A DNA stretch of 64,000 nucleotides from Galaxea fascicularis (Eukaryota > Cnidaria > Anthozoa > Scleractinia > Euphylliidae): NCBI GenBank assembly GCA_948470475.1, contig OX419336.1, forward strand, positions 30,108,005-30,172,004, written 5' to 3'. A program made the position numbers and the translations under genes. Every line of letters starts with the position of its first letter. Position 1 is the stretch's first letter. The notes beneath the pieces were generated by a model. That model worked only from the letters and a program-made list of their open reading frames with translations. It was not told where the DNA came from and searched no databases. Positions 23,612 through 36,200 of this stretch are shown here, piece after piece.

Positions 23612-26600
23612 TTTGTTATTACGCCTCGAAGATAAGAAATTCACGCTTCAATTTCCTTCGTAGTAAATCTTGCTGAGTAATTAAAAAAGGCGGGAACTCG
23701 GATTCTCGAGATTTTGCTTTGAGTTCTTGTTTCTGGTGTCCCTTAACACTCCACCAAGGTTCTCAGGGTAACACAGGTCAAACTGCAGTGGCGCAATTTA
23801 CTTTAAAAATTCTGGTTTCTGTAGTTTCTTCGCGTGTGCACCAAACTACGTTTCACTGCCAAAGAGCTTACGGCTGTTTTGACAGTCCGAGAGAGTAAGG
23901 CCAATGTTGTTTCTAACGTCTTCTTTGTGACGTTGCCATTGTTTGTATGCATGAATGGAGTTTGACACAGTTGAATGGCTTGCACGAGGCTACAACCATG
24001 TTCATTAGCATAACACTGGCTCGACAACTTAATTACGCTCACACACTGCCTATTCAGTCACAGTTTAAACAGTTCTGGTTGCAGGTGGCGCTGATCGAGG
24101 AGCGTTTCGGACAAAGAATCAGGTGTTTTCCTCTAGAGAAGATCACGAGTCACACCGCTCTACAGATGTGAGAGAAAAGAAAATACCTGCAGAAATGACA
24201 AGAGGCATAAAATCAAATTAAGAAAGCAGTTGACACAATTTTGAAAAATAATCGAAAAAATACCTCTCTTAAGCAAAAAGGCTCATTTTTCTCTATCGAT
24301 TTCATTTTGAAAGATTCGATTCAAACCCAAACTGTCAGGAATTAAAAAGCATTTTTTTTGTAATCTGATAACCTCGGGATGTTTTTTACCAATTATGATG
24401 AACTCTAGGCATGATTGATACAATATTTAACAATCAAATTATCGGGTTTTGTTTATTCCACTTTTAATACATAATAATTTTTAATACGTGAGGTTTTTGA
24501 GCGGTGACTGGATACCATAAATTCTTTAATTGTACCAGATTATCTAATATTGCTTTATCTTCCGTCCACGTTTAAGAGAATAAATAAGGTAGACGTTAAT
24601 AAAACAACGCCGATGCTTGTGCTTATTAATTGCGCCATTTTTTAAGATTTTTTAAGAATTTGTTTGCTTTGAAACTTTTGTTCTTCCAAACCGACGCTAT
24701 AAGTTAAGAAACTCAGTGTTGGATGATAAAAGATAAAAGAAAGAGACAAAGAATGGTTCAGCTTGGATCCTTCAGGTGCAACCTTAATGTTGTGTCAACC
24801 TTTTTGTTCTAAGAAAGAAGAAATGAAAACTGCTCCTTTATTTTTAAGAGAGACCGCCAACAACAACTTAAAATAATAAATATTCAGAAAATCTTAGTGC
24901 TTTGCAAGGTGCTAATGCCGTGAACAGTGCACACACTTTATTTTCGACTGATACAAAAACGACCTGTCAACTTTCTTTTCAAGAAGCTTCAAGAAAATAT
25001 TGGACATCAAAGTCATCTCTAAGACTAAAAAGTCTAAAAAGTGACTCCCTTAATCAAACTGTAGACTCGATTACCAGCCGCAGTGAGCGGTGGAAATCGA
25101 GCCCATCAAACTGCCATTGAAATTTCTGTAGTTAGCTCGTTCTTGATAATAAAACGACGCTACTGACAGCTGATTTAATTTTGCACGGACTGTAGATTTC
25201 GTATCTAAACGCACTCCAATTTTAATTAGCAAACATAGATGAGTTTGACTTATTTGCACAAGTGTTTTGTTGGGCAAGGTGCTTACTTTTTATTTCAAAT
25301 CGGCAACATTGAAGCGACACAAACCGCAGAGAGGTTATTTATTTATAACACCAATCTTTCTTTGAGCAATTTGTTAAAGCTATTTCATGCTATTATTCTG
25401 CTACCAAACTGATAAGTTTGCGGTACTGATATTGCGCCCAGGAGTTGCGATACCTGCTTTGATACCAGACCGGTGACGCCTAAAATCGTGTGCCACTCGC
25501 GGTTGAGAAGGAACTTTGTCTTCCTTTATTTTGATTACTGTAATTTCCGCTAAAAGGATGAAAGAGTTGTTTTTGTCGTCAAACAAAATTAAACAAAAAC
25601 AGAATCTCCGATTTGACGGAAAATATAAGTAAAAATTGAATACAACCCAAAGGCGCGCATAAGAACTCAAGAAACTGAGGGAAAGTGGTCAAACTCGATG
25701 ATCCTGACCGAAATGAAATGTCCATTTGAACAGAAATTTCTGAATTGAAATGGAAAATACCGTTCCATTCTACAAAGATATGCATAAACTTACCGCGAAT
25801 TTTGACTCAATGGTCGCGCACATTAAAACGTGAATATTTATGTGGTTACCGATTTGTAGCTTCTAACTTCAGAGTATCAGCGGGTCTTTTTTTACATGTG
25901 TGGTTAGAGAGCACGTAGTAGAATTTAAGCAAAGCAGCTAAATAGAGGACCAAACGTTTATTCAGGTGGAATTTGCAAAGGATTAATTGGCGTCGAAATC
26001 CTTTCTTTTTTGGGTAAAATGTCGACTGACACTTTTGTATCTCATGTTTCTGTTACAAGTGAGAGAATATTGACGCCGCTTGTAAAAATATTTCCATAAA
26101 TCCCGATTTAAATGGCAGCTGGGAAATTTTAGAGGGTAAACAGCATTACACAGTCAATTTGAAGAAATAAGATTTCTTTCCATGAAACTGTGCTAACAAT
26201 CTGGGATGAAAAACCTTCAACTCCCAAGATCTGATTATTAATTCTCCTTTCTAGCTGCTATATAGTTTCTTGTACATGGTTAAGAGAATTTAGGGTTATA
26301 TCAAGACAACACCCCCTGGTTGATAAGTTTGTCCAATCTCATAACCTGTCTGCTGGACAATGGGTTGATTGTTTTAGTTTACGTGTTGTGTGGGTGTCCC
26401 TTATGAGTAAAAGGTGAGCTGGCAACACAGAACAGTACTGTGTATACAGTGTTGCGTTACTCCTCCAAATAAAGTAAAGACGCTACGGAAGTACAAATTT
26501 ATCAATGTTTCTCTGGCAGCATTCCTTGCCCTCTGCGACCGTGCCATGGAGACTCAGCCTTTAATCGTATAGACGCATAACCATAACAACGTATAACTGT

Positions 26601-27469
26601 TTTAGAATTTTGTGGTTGTAAAATCATTTGGGGTGAACACATCTGCACTTGCGCACACCAGTGTCTGTTGTTTGATACAACTTTGGACGTTTTGTAGGAG
26701 CAACTTACAATATTAAGTATCGCGCCTAGTTTTGATCTTCCCCTTAACCTCAACACTGAAGGTAGGCTTAAATAAGTAGCAGAGCGAGTGTTCAAGTAAA
26801 TCTGCCGATCACAAAAGGACTCTACTTCGAGAAAATTAAGGGTGATTTTCTGGGGGTACTACTCAAGCTATATATACCAGAGCCTGTGTTCAAGTAAATC
26901 TGATCACTTGAGCGTGGTTGCAGCGGGTACTTTTCAGAACAGCTGATCATTTGAGCGAGACTCCGGCGAGCAGGTACTAGTGTGTCTTCAATATTAAGGT
27001 ACACGTGTACGAGTGTTTACATATTAGATTTTGCGCGAACCAGATGCTACAGCTCACTTGAAAAGAGCAGCGGCATTAACAAACCGTGGGAGGGCTTGCA
27101 TCTCCTGGTTGAAAGAATATACTTTTAAGGCTTCCTCCACTACCAGGACCGGCAATAAAATAGCCCAGTGTTGAATATATTTTGGTTCTTTTAGCCAGTC
27201 CGAGACTGTAGATAAACTGATCGTGGAGGTTAACCATTATGATATTACCTAGCTAACAAGGATTTCCTTCGATATTATTATCATTAATTATAAAATGGTT
27301 CCTTTATGCATCATTGTTCGTTAGCTCTCTGTAATGCTCGGTGCAGTTAGCGGACGAAGGGTACCACAGAGGGGATGTCAGTGTATCGACAGACTGACTT
27401 TGTGTCAGTATATCGACAGAACTTTGTGGGCTGTTCCAAGAACAACGATATTCTGAACTTCCCAACTTA

Positions 27470-27556
27470 GCATCATCATCAACATCGTCATCGTCATCGT
27501 CATCATCATCATCATTATTATCATTATTATTATTATTATTGTTATTATTAATATTA
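27470..27556. repeat. Compound CAT/TTA microsatellite
   Basis: A run of CAT/CGT triplets passes into TTA triplets. In one minus-strand frame it reads as poly-Asn then poly-Asp, which makes a deceptive long ORF. Confidence 0.8.
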
Positions 27557-28413
27557 TTATTTGTGTGCATGTGTCGGATCATTTGTTTGTCTTTTGATAG
27601 GGTGAAAGTGTGGCCGGAATACTGATTTAGGCCTTTCGTATACTCTGTAGAGTACTCCCATCCTGGGATTCTGTTTACAAACAAATCGATCTTGCAGGTT
27701 ATTTCTAAGAAAAGGAATTGAAGGCGGCGATCAATGTTAGTCTGTACACCTGTCACTGCACTCATAGTTGCTTTCCTAACACCTGTATGGAGTCATCTTA
27801 TATCATAAGAATCTCGAATTTTGATATTATTTACCAAAAGAACATTCACCTGAAAATGGCCATTTTTCACCATAAAAATAATTAAACTTTGTCCTTTTAG
27901 AACTTTGATGTCTGGTGATTTGAGATTATCAGTCGGGAGTGATATTCAGTTTTCTAACGCCTTATACGGGCTCTTAGATACAGCAGAAAGCTAAACCCGG
28001 CCAACACGAGATCACACAGGAGAGAGAGAGATGCGCACTTTTGAATACTTTCTAGGTAATGATTATTTGAGAACGCTATCTTCAACAAGCTTTCAAGCGG
28101 CAAAGAAATTGATTCCAAAGCAAGCATTTGACTGGATAGACCGTCGTTGACTAGAAACAATATAGTCAACAGTGCACTCCCAAAGCGACGATATTTTTGG
28201 CATGTATAGCGACAACTTTCGGCTGGCGTAAAAAGGCGAAATTTGGCTTTCGCAAATTATATCGAAAGTTACATTATGTAGTTAAGAGAACAAACAACCG
28301 ACCGTTCAGCTTATACACCTAAATATCATGCTGTCTGAAAATGAGCGATCGTGAAATGTTACCAGTCACTCAGTTTTTATCAACTTTTTAACCTTGACTA
28401 ATTCTTCACCTAA

Positions 28414-28740
28414 AGCTACGGTAATACGAGCAACAAAAACGTCCAACTTGTCTCGCAACATTGCTGCGAAATTAGTTGAAAAGCGATGTTGCGCGTTTTA
28501 CATCCCACATACAACTTGTCTCGCAACAAAAAAAAATGTATTGCAAGTTGCTGTAGCGTGTTGCAGAAAGTAGAACGGACCTCTACTTTCTGCAACACGC
28601 TGCAGCAACTAGCAACACATTTTTTTGTTGCGAGACAAGTTGTATGTGGGATGTAAAACGCGCAACATCGCTTTTCAACTAATTTCGCAGCAATGTTGCG
28701 AGACAAGTTGGACGTTTTTGTTGCTCGTATTACCGTAGCT
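28414..28740. mobile_element. Near-perfect palindromic MITE with TAA target duplication
   Basis: The 327-bp element begins AGCTACGGTAATACGAGCAA and ends with its exact complement. The arms of about 155 bp match almost throughout, with both copies of CAACTTGTCTCGCAAC mirrored and a small loop near 28575. TAA flanks both ends (28411-28413 and 28741-28743). A 3-bp TAA duplication is typical of PIF/Harbinger elements. The high arm identity suggests a fairly recent insertion. Confidence 0.85.
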
Positions 28741-29263
28741 TAACCTTTGAGCGTAACTGTTAAGCACATGTTCGCATGAAATAAACCACCAGTTGACCCT
28801 GGTACGCGTTGATGCCGCGTCAACCGCCGTTTTTTAATCAATAGCAGAGGTTTCGAGCGCCCCTTCTGAGAGATTTTAGGTGAACACGTGTATACCCTGC
28901 CACTAGCAGGGGCGGCTAATAAACAGATACCTGTTTTAACAGATTTTTCCTACTTTCCCACGCTTTGAAGCAGCGGTACCTGATACACAGCACCTGAAAA
29001 CGTTACCTGGTGACACGAATTATAATCAAATTTCCCGCCGCAAATTGTTTTCCCTTCTTTCTTCCGGTTAATTTCAAAACTTGTTTCTAAATTTATGAAA
29101 GCAGGTTATCCGCGCAATTGTTTCTTTGTTTTTCGTATGGAAGGAAACAGAAACAGAAACAGACATTTCAGAAAACTTACTTCAATACTTCAGTTAACTT
29201 ATTAGGAAGTGTGTCATTGTAGCTACAATATTTTTAAATCTTCTTTCTGACGCTTAGCCTAAA

Positions 29264-29450
29264 GGTGGATTTCCACTGCCGCGCAACTGTTAGGCGCGTA
29301 AATAAAATGGAGACGATTTATGAAAAGTCGCGCGTAAACGTAAACGTTGAGAGAGGGTTCATAGCTCTTTTACATTTTACGCGCGACCTTTCATATTACG
29401 CGCGTAAATTTACACCCGTAAACATTACGCGACAGTGGAAATCCGGCACC
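29264..29450. mobile_element. MITE with GGTGGATTTCCACTG terminus
   Basis: The left end GGTGGATTTCCACTG matches the inverted right end GGTGCCGGATTTCCACTG. CTAAA flanks both sides (29259-29263 and 29451-29455). The interior is rich in ACGCGCGTAAA palindromic words. A plus-strand frame across it (29265-29627) is incidental. Confidence 0.7.
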
Positions 29451-30100
29451 CTAAAACAGTTATTTCGATACTCTCTAAATTTTTGCATTTTCACTTTAAT
29501 TATTGTCACCTGTTGCCTTCATATAGATATAGATATATATAATACAACCGATATCATATGTAAACCAGTGAAAGTAAGTGCCCCGAAAACACCAGTGTGT
29601 TTTGGCTACAAAGATAAAACTGACTGAAAACATTGGTGTCAAGGAGCGCAGTTTCTTTACGTTGAACTGATTTGTTTTGTGTTTTTGGAGCTAGATTTTG
29701 TATTCATTTTGGGACTGCATACGTGACGGTCTCCATGTTATCTCCTATATGGAACGATTTATCGTTTCCGTGCCTTGAAATGATAAGCTGCAGCAGGAAA
29801 ATGTACTCGGAAAAATAGTAACAAGACATTGGTTTAGAGAACAGGCATAAACTAGCGCCGATTTTGGTTGGTTCAGAGAACGAATTTGGTATTTTCAAAT
29901 GAAAAACATCGCTAACTGGCAAGTTTCTGTGTTTCTGGCGGTAAACAGTTCTAATCCGGTTTCACAACTACAAGCGCTTGAAACACGTGCACATTGCGAA
30001 CATTTCATTGCGGAAGGCATTGATATTTCGACGTTACATAAAAATCGACCTACGTGTTTCACTTCATTTTATGTTTATTTAGTTCAAGTCGCCAAAAATA

Positions 30101-30330
30101 AGGGGGTGTTTACATGATATCAGGGCGACTTTCGTCCCGGAGCGAGTTCACTCCGGTTCCCTCTTGTGACCCTGTATTGGTTTAAATGATACCACCAGAA
30201 AATGTCGTACCTGAACGAGTCATATCGCGCGAGTTCACCTCGGTTGCTGTACCAGGGCCGGAGAATTTCATTCCAGAGCGAAATCTCGCAACGGTATCAA
30301 GTAAACGAAGAACAACCTCTCGTTTCGGTG
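30101..30330. mobile_element. Possible MITE beginning GGGGGTGTTTACATGA
   Basis: The left boundary word and internal short palindromes (GGAGCGAGTTCACTCCGG; repeated GAGTTCAC) look like a small non-autonomous element. The right end is only suggested by GTATCAAGTAAACG and lacks a clean inverted match. Confidence 0.3.
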
Positions 30331-30368
30331 TGCCACAAGGCAATCAATCAACAATCAGACAATCACAC

Positions 30369-30375
30369 TGTTTTT

Positions 30376-30406
<31 letters not shown>

Positions 30407-30412
30407 TTTGTA
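30369..30412. repeat. T-rich GTTTT simple repeat
   Basis: Runs of T are broken by G at 5-6 base intervals. A separate AAAT tetranucleotide run lies at about 30508-30542. Confidence 0.7.
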
Positions 30413-30509
30413 TTTTACTCACTTTTAAAATAAAAAGATTTTAAACTTTTTACACATACATTGCGGAAGGTTTAATACTTTAATTAAATAAATTGACAAA
30501 ACAAGCAAC

Positions 30510-30540
<31 letters not shown>

Positions 30541-31824
30541 AAAAGTAACTCCAGAAAAATTTTCCCACTTTTTATAAAACATAAAGAGCATATTATTTTT
30601 CACTGCTATTCGACGCTCTATTTGTTTAACTAATGTAGTCTTGGCTATAAACTGTATGAAAACACAAGATGGTTGGTAAAATTCAGTTTTCATTTATAGA
30701 TTAAAAAATGCCACGAATATCAAATCATTTAATATAATATTATCATGACCTTTGTTTCTGTTTCAATGGCCAAGTAGCGAAGCCATGCCAAAATCGTATC
30801 CCTTCTCCAGTCTGAATTGAAGAAGAAGAGAAGAACACAAGAGTCAAAATGGCTTTTAGTTCAGGGAAAACGCGTGAGATGGAAGCACATATAGAAAGCT
30901 ATGTGTTTTTATTTGAACGATTTATAGTAGATGGTATCTTAGTTGGATCAATTTGAAATATTAAATATTCAAAAGACTTAGTAAATTCAGGAGCAGAAAA
31001 CGAAGCTGTTCCTCACTTTATCTGTTCCCCCGAGGTATTGTGCTGGCTGGCAAAATTACAGTTATGTCTCGGAGTTGGTTATCCAATGTCTTTCTGCTGA
31101 TGGTTTCGGTCGGTAATTACTGAAGTGTGGTAGCAGTTTGAGTGTTGCTGGTTGGCGAAATCTGGATTGGTGTGAGAAGTTTTGCGTCTCCTTCCCTCCC
31201 CCCCCCCCCCCTCCACTGAAGGGGTGATTGGAGGCCTTTAGCCACGCCCCTTTTGGGTTACGACATATGGAATTGTCTTTTTTGTTGTTGTGCAGGCTGC
31301 TCAATTTGCACCTGGCTGGGAAACCAACCAATTTATCTAGCTGGCTGGGAAATATCTTGTGTGTCTTGCTGGCAAAAAGGAACAGATATTTTTTTTCCCA
31401 GCAATATAAAAAACACCTGAAAATTCCTGAATAACATTTAGTTTTACTAACTGGGGTATAATAATACATTTTTCAACAAATTGGTCGTTTTGTGCCCCTG
31501 TAAATTGAATTCAGAAAAATGACAGTATTTCAGTGCCGTTTAGTCATAATTCTGGTAAGGGTTGTGGGGGGGGGAATGCATTAGCAGTATGACTTTTTTT
31601 GGACTACTAGCTCCATTTACTTAAACTTGCTTGCTACTCTATCGTTCTTTAATGAAACTACCAAAGTCTGTTTCAAGTTTTGCTCAAAATGGCGACGCCC
31701 AATTAAATGTATCTGTTACCATAAATGAATCATTTGATCTGATTTTGTTACAGGCCAGAACGAACTTGTCTTGAGCGAAAATGATTTCATGTTCGCTGTA
31801 ATCATGACAACCGGACTGATCACT

Positions 31825-32241
31825 GATTCATTCATTCATTCACTCATTCATTCATTCATGCATTCATTCATTCATTCATTCATTCATTCATTCATTCATT
31901 CATTCATTCATTCATTCATTCATTCATTCATTCATTCATTCATTCATTCATTCATTCATTCATTCATTCATTCACTCATTCATTCATTCATTCATTCACT
32001 CACTCACTCACTCATTCATTCATTCATTCATTCATTTACTCACTCACTCATTCATTCATTCATTCATTCATTCATTCATTCATTTACTCATTCATTCATT
32101 CATTCATTCATTCATTCACTCATCCATTCATTCATTCATTCATTCACTCATTCACTCACTCATTCATTCATTCATTCATTCACTCACTCACTCACTCACT
32201 CACTCACTCACTCATTCATTCATTCATTCATTCATTCATTT
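31825..32241. repeat. TTCA/CTCA tetranucleotide array
   Basis: About 415 bp of almost pure ATTC repeats carry clusters of ACTC variant units. Because four is not a multiple of three, every plus-strand frame reads a Phe-Ile-His-Ser cycle, so the apparent 174-codon ORF at 31771-32295 is not evidence of a gene. Confidence 0.95.
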
Positions 32242-32420
32242 CGGGCGAGTTTTAAAGCGTGTATGTTAACTACTCCGATTTGTAATAAATCGTGATTCGG
32301 ACGATTGAAAGAAAAGGAAAATAACTAAGCTGTAGCACACGACGGGAAGGAAACAGAAGAGAGAAATCAATGAAATATTACAGGGAGTATTTATACACTG
32401 AGGGTTAAATATTCGGGAGT

Positions 32421-32613
32421 GCCTTATGAGAGGGGGGAGGAACAGGGGAGTAAATCTCCCTTCTCCATACTTTCTGAGCCAATTTCTCCCTCCTCCCTAC
32501 TCATCCAGGTCCATCCAGTTCAATTCTCCCTACTCTCAACTTTTCTTTTTCTTCCTCCTCCCTACTTTTCCCCCCTATTTCTCCCTCCTCCCTATTCTGT
32601 TTCTCCCCCCTCT
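32421..32613. repeat. CT-rich tract with inverted ends
   Basis: The core is a polypyrimidine tract of repeated TTCTCCCTCCTCCCTA words. Its ends, CTTATGAGAGGGGGGAG and CTCCCCCCTCTTATGAG, are near-perfect inverted copies. It has no coding capacity; the plus-strand frames over it are composition artefacts. Confidence 0.65.
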
Positions 32614-33226
32614 TATGAGAAAGTGAATGTATTACCTAATGATACGACCAGTGGAAAACTAACGAGCTGGCGACAAAAACACAAATACTAATGAACAAGT
32701 GAGAACGATATGCGATTACGTAACAGTATACGTCCAGTCTCGTATTTTTTCGCGAGGCCAGGTCTTGTCAACTGTAGCTCAGCTCAAGTCAAGATCCGTC
32801 GAAATCTATGAACAGAGAGCGATAATTGATTGGAACAAAACGCATTATTCTGTTCGTGCCCCATGTACAGGTAGCACGTGAACAGTGGATGGCATGCCAC
32901 GTCACGTGACCAACTGTCAGTCACAATAGCGTATGAGAAAAGTAGATCTTTGGTCTGTACTTTCCCAAACACCGAGACAGCTTCGGAACTTTTGTCGTGA
33001 CTATTCGTTCCCCACGACAGAAGTTCGTTGTCTGCTCTCAGTGAGTGGAAAAGTACATTGCAGCAGTATTGCAGCAGCGAACGGTTTCTGCACGATGTCC
33101 ATTTATTTGTGAACGCCATTTGCTTTTGAAGCCGACTCCCACACTGGCCAATCAGGAAACCTGTTAATTTGAGGCAGAGGAAAGCTTGAACGAGCTGGGG
33201 ATAAGGCCTGCCGGAAACTGCATTTT

Positions 33227-36200
33227 ATGGCAACCCGCTTGCTCTCTTGTTGCGAAATCTTCGAAAATTTGAACTTTTCCAAGGTTAGTTACGGTGTAGA
33301 CTCACCTTTCAAACAACAGAAACTTGAAAGGCACGCATAACTTTTCTTGAGCAAGTTGATTTTCATTCAATATCAAACAGGTCAAACAGCACAGGCGCTG
33401 TGTAACTAATGCAGGATTCAATTCTACGTGTTACCATGCCCCCCCCCCCCCTGGGCACAGCCCCGGGGATTTTTTTTTTTCGTACTTGGCGGACTATTCC
33501 CCACTCCCGGACTCACAGAAAGAGATACTTCCCCACCCCAGGGGCTCCTCATGAACCACAAATATGCCATTTTGTGTAAAAAATGGTCATAACAATATTG
33601 ATTTCGAACAATAGTGAAAACACACGTTTTGTCGAAAATGTAAATGCTTTTCTAGAGGTTTTGAACAACAGATACTACCTGCTCACAGTTATGTAATAAA
33701 AACAAGAACATTATCTTTGAAAAAGAAAACTGACGAAAAACTGTAACTGTACTAGTTAATACCACAGTAATGAAACTGCGAGTTTTCAGTTATATTTAAA
33801 TTACCAGTACGTTTTAAAGTGCTTTGGAGTCAAATGAATACTTTTAATGGGGTATTAAAATTTCTGCCTTTTTTTCCAACTAGAAGACTGAGCAAATTAT
33901 TAAACTCTGTGGAATGGTATTTGGTGTTCTCCACACGGCTGAGCACCTTCGTGAACTGAAAAGTAACCTAATCCGCGAGAACAAAGAGGGGTTATTTTCA
34001 AATTGTGCATCCCCCTACCCCTAGGGACAACACTGCTTCAAGTAATTCCCCACCCCCAAAGGACTTGTCCTGGGGGGTTGCCCTGAGTGGGGGGATGGTT
34101 ACAGGTAGAATTGAACCATGCATAAGGGTGCATTACTCATACCTGTCAACTCTCCCGGTTTTACCGGGAGTCTCCAAGTTTTTCATCAAATCTCCCGGTC
34201 TCCAGGTTAGAGCACCAAATCTCCCGGGAAAATCCGCGGCTTCTTTCGAATTCTTTTTTTTTCATTAATTTCGTTGTTTTCAAGATGTCACATCGGGAAC
34301 ATTCGGAAAGCCTTCGGGTGATTCTCGGAGAGTATTCGGACATTGTCATAAAACGCATTATTACAACGCGAGGATTTCGAGACGTCTCCAGATTTTGGAA
34401 CTCCAGGGGTTGACAGGTATGATTACTTTGCGATGACCAGACCAAGATCAAGGATCCAAGGTCACTCAGATCATGGTATATCAAAGGGACCAAGGAATAC
34501 TTGTCCAGAATGGATTCCTTGGTTCATTTGATGCATGTTGGAATTCTGTTTTGCCTCCTTTGATCTGCCTTGTTTAAAAAAATTCAAAATCAGAGTTGCA
34601 AGCCTGGTAGATCTTTTGAGTGTTAGACCTTCTTCAAGGAATACTTAAGATTGAGTGTCCGTCTCTGTAATAACCGTTTTCTGGATATTTCTAGGTTACA
34701 TGTAAAATGACCAATGTGCTGCATTTTAGAAAGAACAGTTGACGATCTTGGTGCTAAAAGGGTGTAACCAAAGAAGAGCAAATTTCAGGGAACTTGAGAT
34801 TTTAGACTAAATCGTCACTTCTGCCCATTCTTGCACTGTGCCTTTCAGTTATGTCTAGCATTACATTGAGATGCAAAGTAGAGTTGGTCTCTACTTCCAT
34901 TTAAGGTGGTTAATTTCTTTCTTTCACAAAATATCAATATTTTGCATGTACAAGTGGAACATCAAGATTATTTTTCAAACAAACTGGGTTGCATGATCAT
35001 GGTTTTCCTTTTGTTGACTTTTTCCCTAGATGTCTGGTCCAAGACTTGGCGGAGTAGCGACAGACATACCAATTTATTGGAGAAATCCATATCTTTGGTT
35101 GGCTGCCATCTTTATCATGTTCAATCCACTGTTCTGGAATGTTGTGAGTAGTTTTAAATCCTACAACTAATAATTAGTGATTGCAAATGTTTACGTAAAT
35201 AAACTGGGTGTTTTCGATATAGCCATGTGTTTGACATTTTTGGTTAGTGTAGCAATTTTTCCCCATGTTTTGGAATGGGTTGTTTGGTAGGGGAGTGATA
35301 CAGTAAAAACCCATATATAAGAACCTACATTTTTCCACCTTAGCCTAAATAGGTTCTTAAATAGAAATAGTATTTAGTGGGATTTTAGGTAACTTAGGTT
35401 CTTAAATAGGTTCTTAATTTGATAGGGGCACTAGCAATCAGCCTGGATAATTTCTACAGGGCATGTGTGATATGGAATCTGTATAGTGCTGTATTAAATA
35501 ATTATCTAGAGTACAGTTTAAATGATAACCATGCAGTGAATTTATCTTGGAAGTTTCAATGTGGTTCAAAAACTGTGACTTTGAAAATGAGAGACACACG
35601 GATGTGTATTCTTTATACAATAATATTGCATTGTGTAATCCAGTATTGACAAAGACATGATATGGTTTTCATTTAGTTCATTCTTTGAATCTTACTCACT
35701 GAAACCCAGACTAAATTTTTTTCTGTATTTTCATCTGTGCCATCATTTTTGTAAAATAAGAACCTACAACCCCCTAAAAAAGGGGTGTAAAATGAAAATT
35801 TTAGCCTAAGAAGTTCTTAAATTTTAGGTTCTTATACACAGGTTTTTACTTAACCACTGGTTGTTGCTTATCAAGGTTCTCTATTAGTCACATTTTCTCA
35901 GAATTCAGTTTAAGTGAAGCATACCCTGACCCCTCTGACAATCTCCACAAAATCAAATTGTTATAATAGTTACTTTAGCTTTTTTTAATATCAGCTTTAT
36001 TTATATACAAAAGGAAAATTAATACCTCTTACTAACCGAGTTCGAGGTCCGTACTGTAACGACCAAGTTTTTTCCTGTTCACTTATGGCCTAAGCACAAA
36101 GCGCACAGGCGGTAAATCAACGGGAAAAAAAAAAGGATCTCTAACTTATAGTGTGGACCAAGAAAACAAGGTTAGTAAGATATTTAATATATCTCAGAGG

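Larger units (their letters stand above)
23612..33226. other. Gene-poor spacer between the sarcospan-like gene and PEMT
   Basis: No gene is supported on either strand. The part next to 23612 should hold the promoter and 5' UTR of the minus-strand gene. The rest contains the MITEs, microsatellites and pyrimidine tract listed separately. Partial direct repeats of TGTTCAAGTAAATCTG occur near 26790 and 26890. Frames such as 27304-27765 (minus) are driven by a trinucleotide repeat and are not called as genes. Confidence 0.5.

Noticed and set aside
27304..27765. 153-codon minus-strand frame with poly-Asn and poly-Asp
   Set aside because: The open stretch depends on a CAT/TTA microsatellite, and the rest shows no recognised domain and no splice partner.
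29265..29627. 120-codon plus-strand frame
   Set aside because: Half of it is the MITE at 29264-29450 and the remainder has no protein-like features.
31771..32295. 174-codon open frame rich in Phe-Ile-His-Ser
   Set aside because: It is a translation of the TTCA microsatellite; all three frames read the same cycle and there is no supporting gene structure.
33434..34100. C-rich segments at about 33440 and 34010 that might be ends of one element
   Set aside because: The two C-rich ends do not form a convincing inverted or direct repeat when compared base by base.
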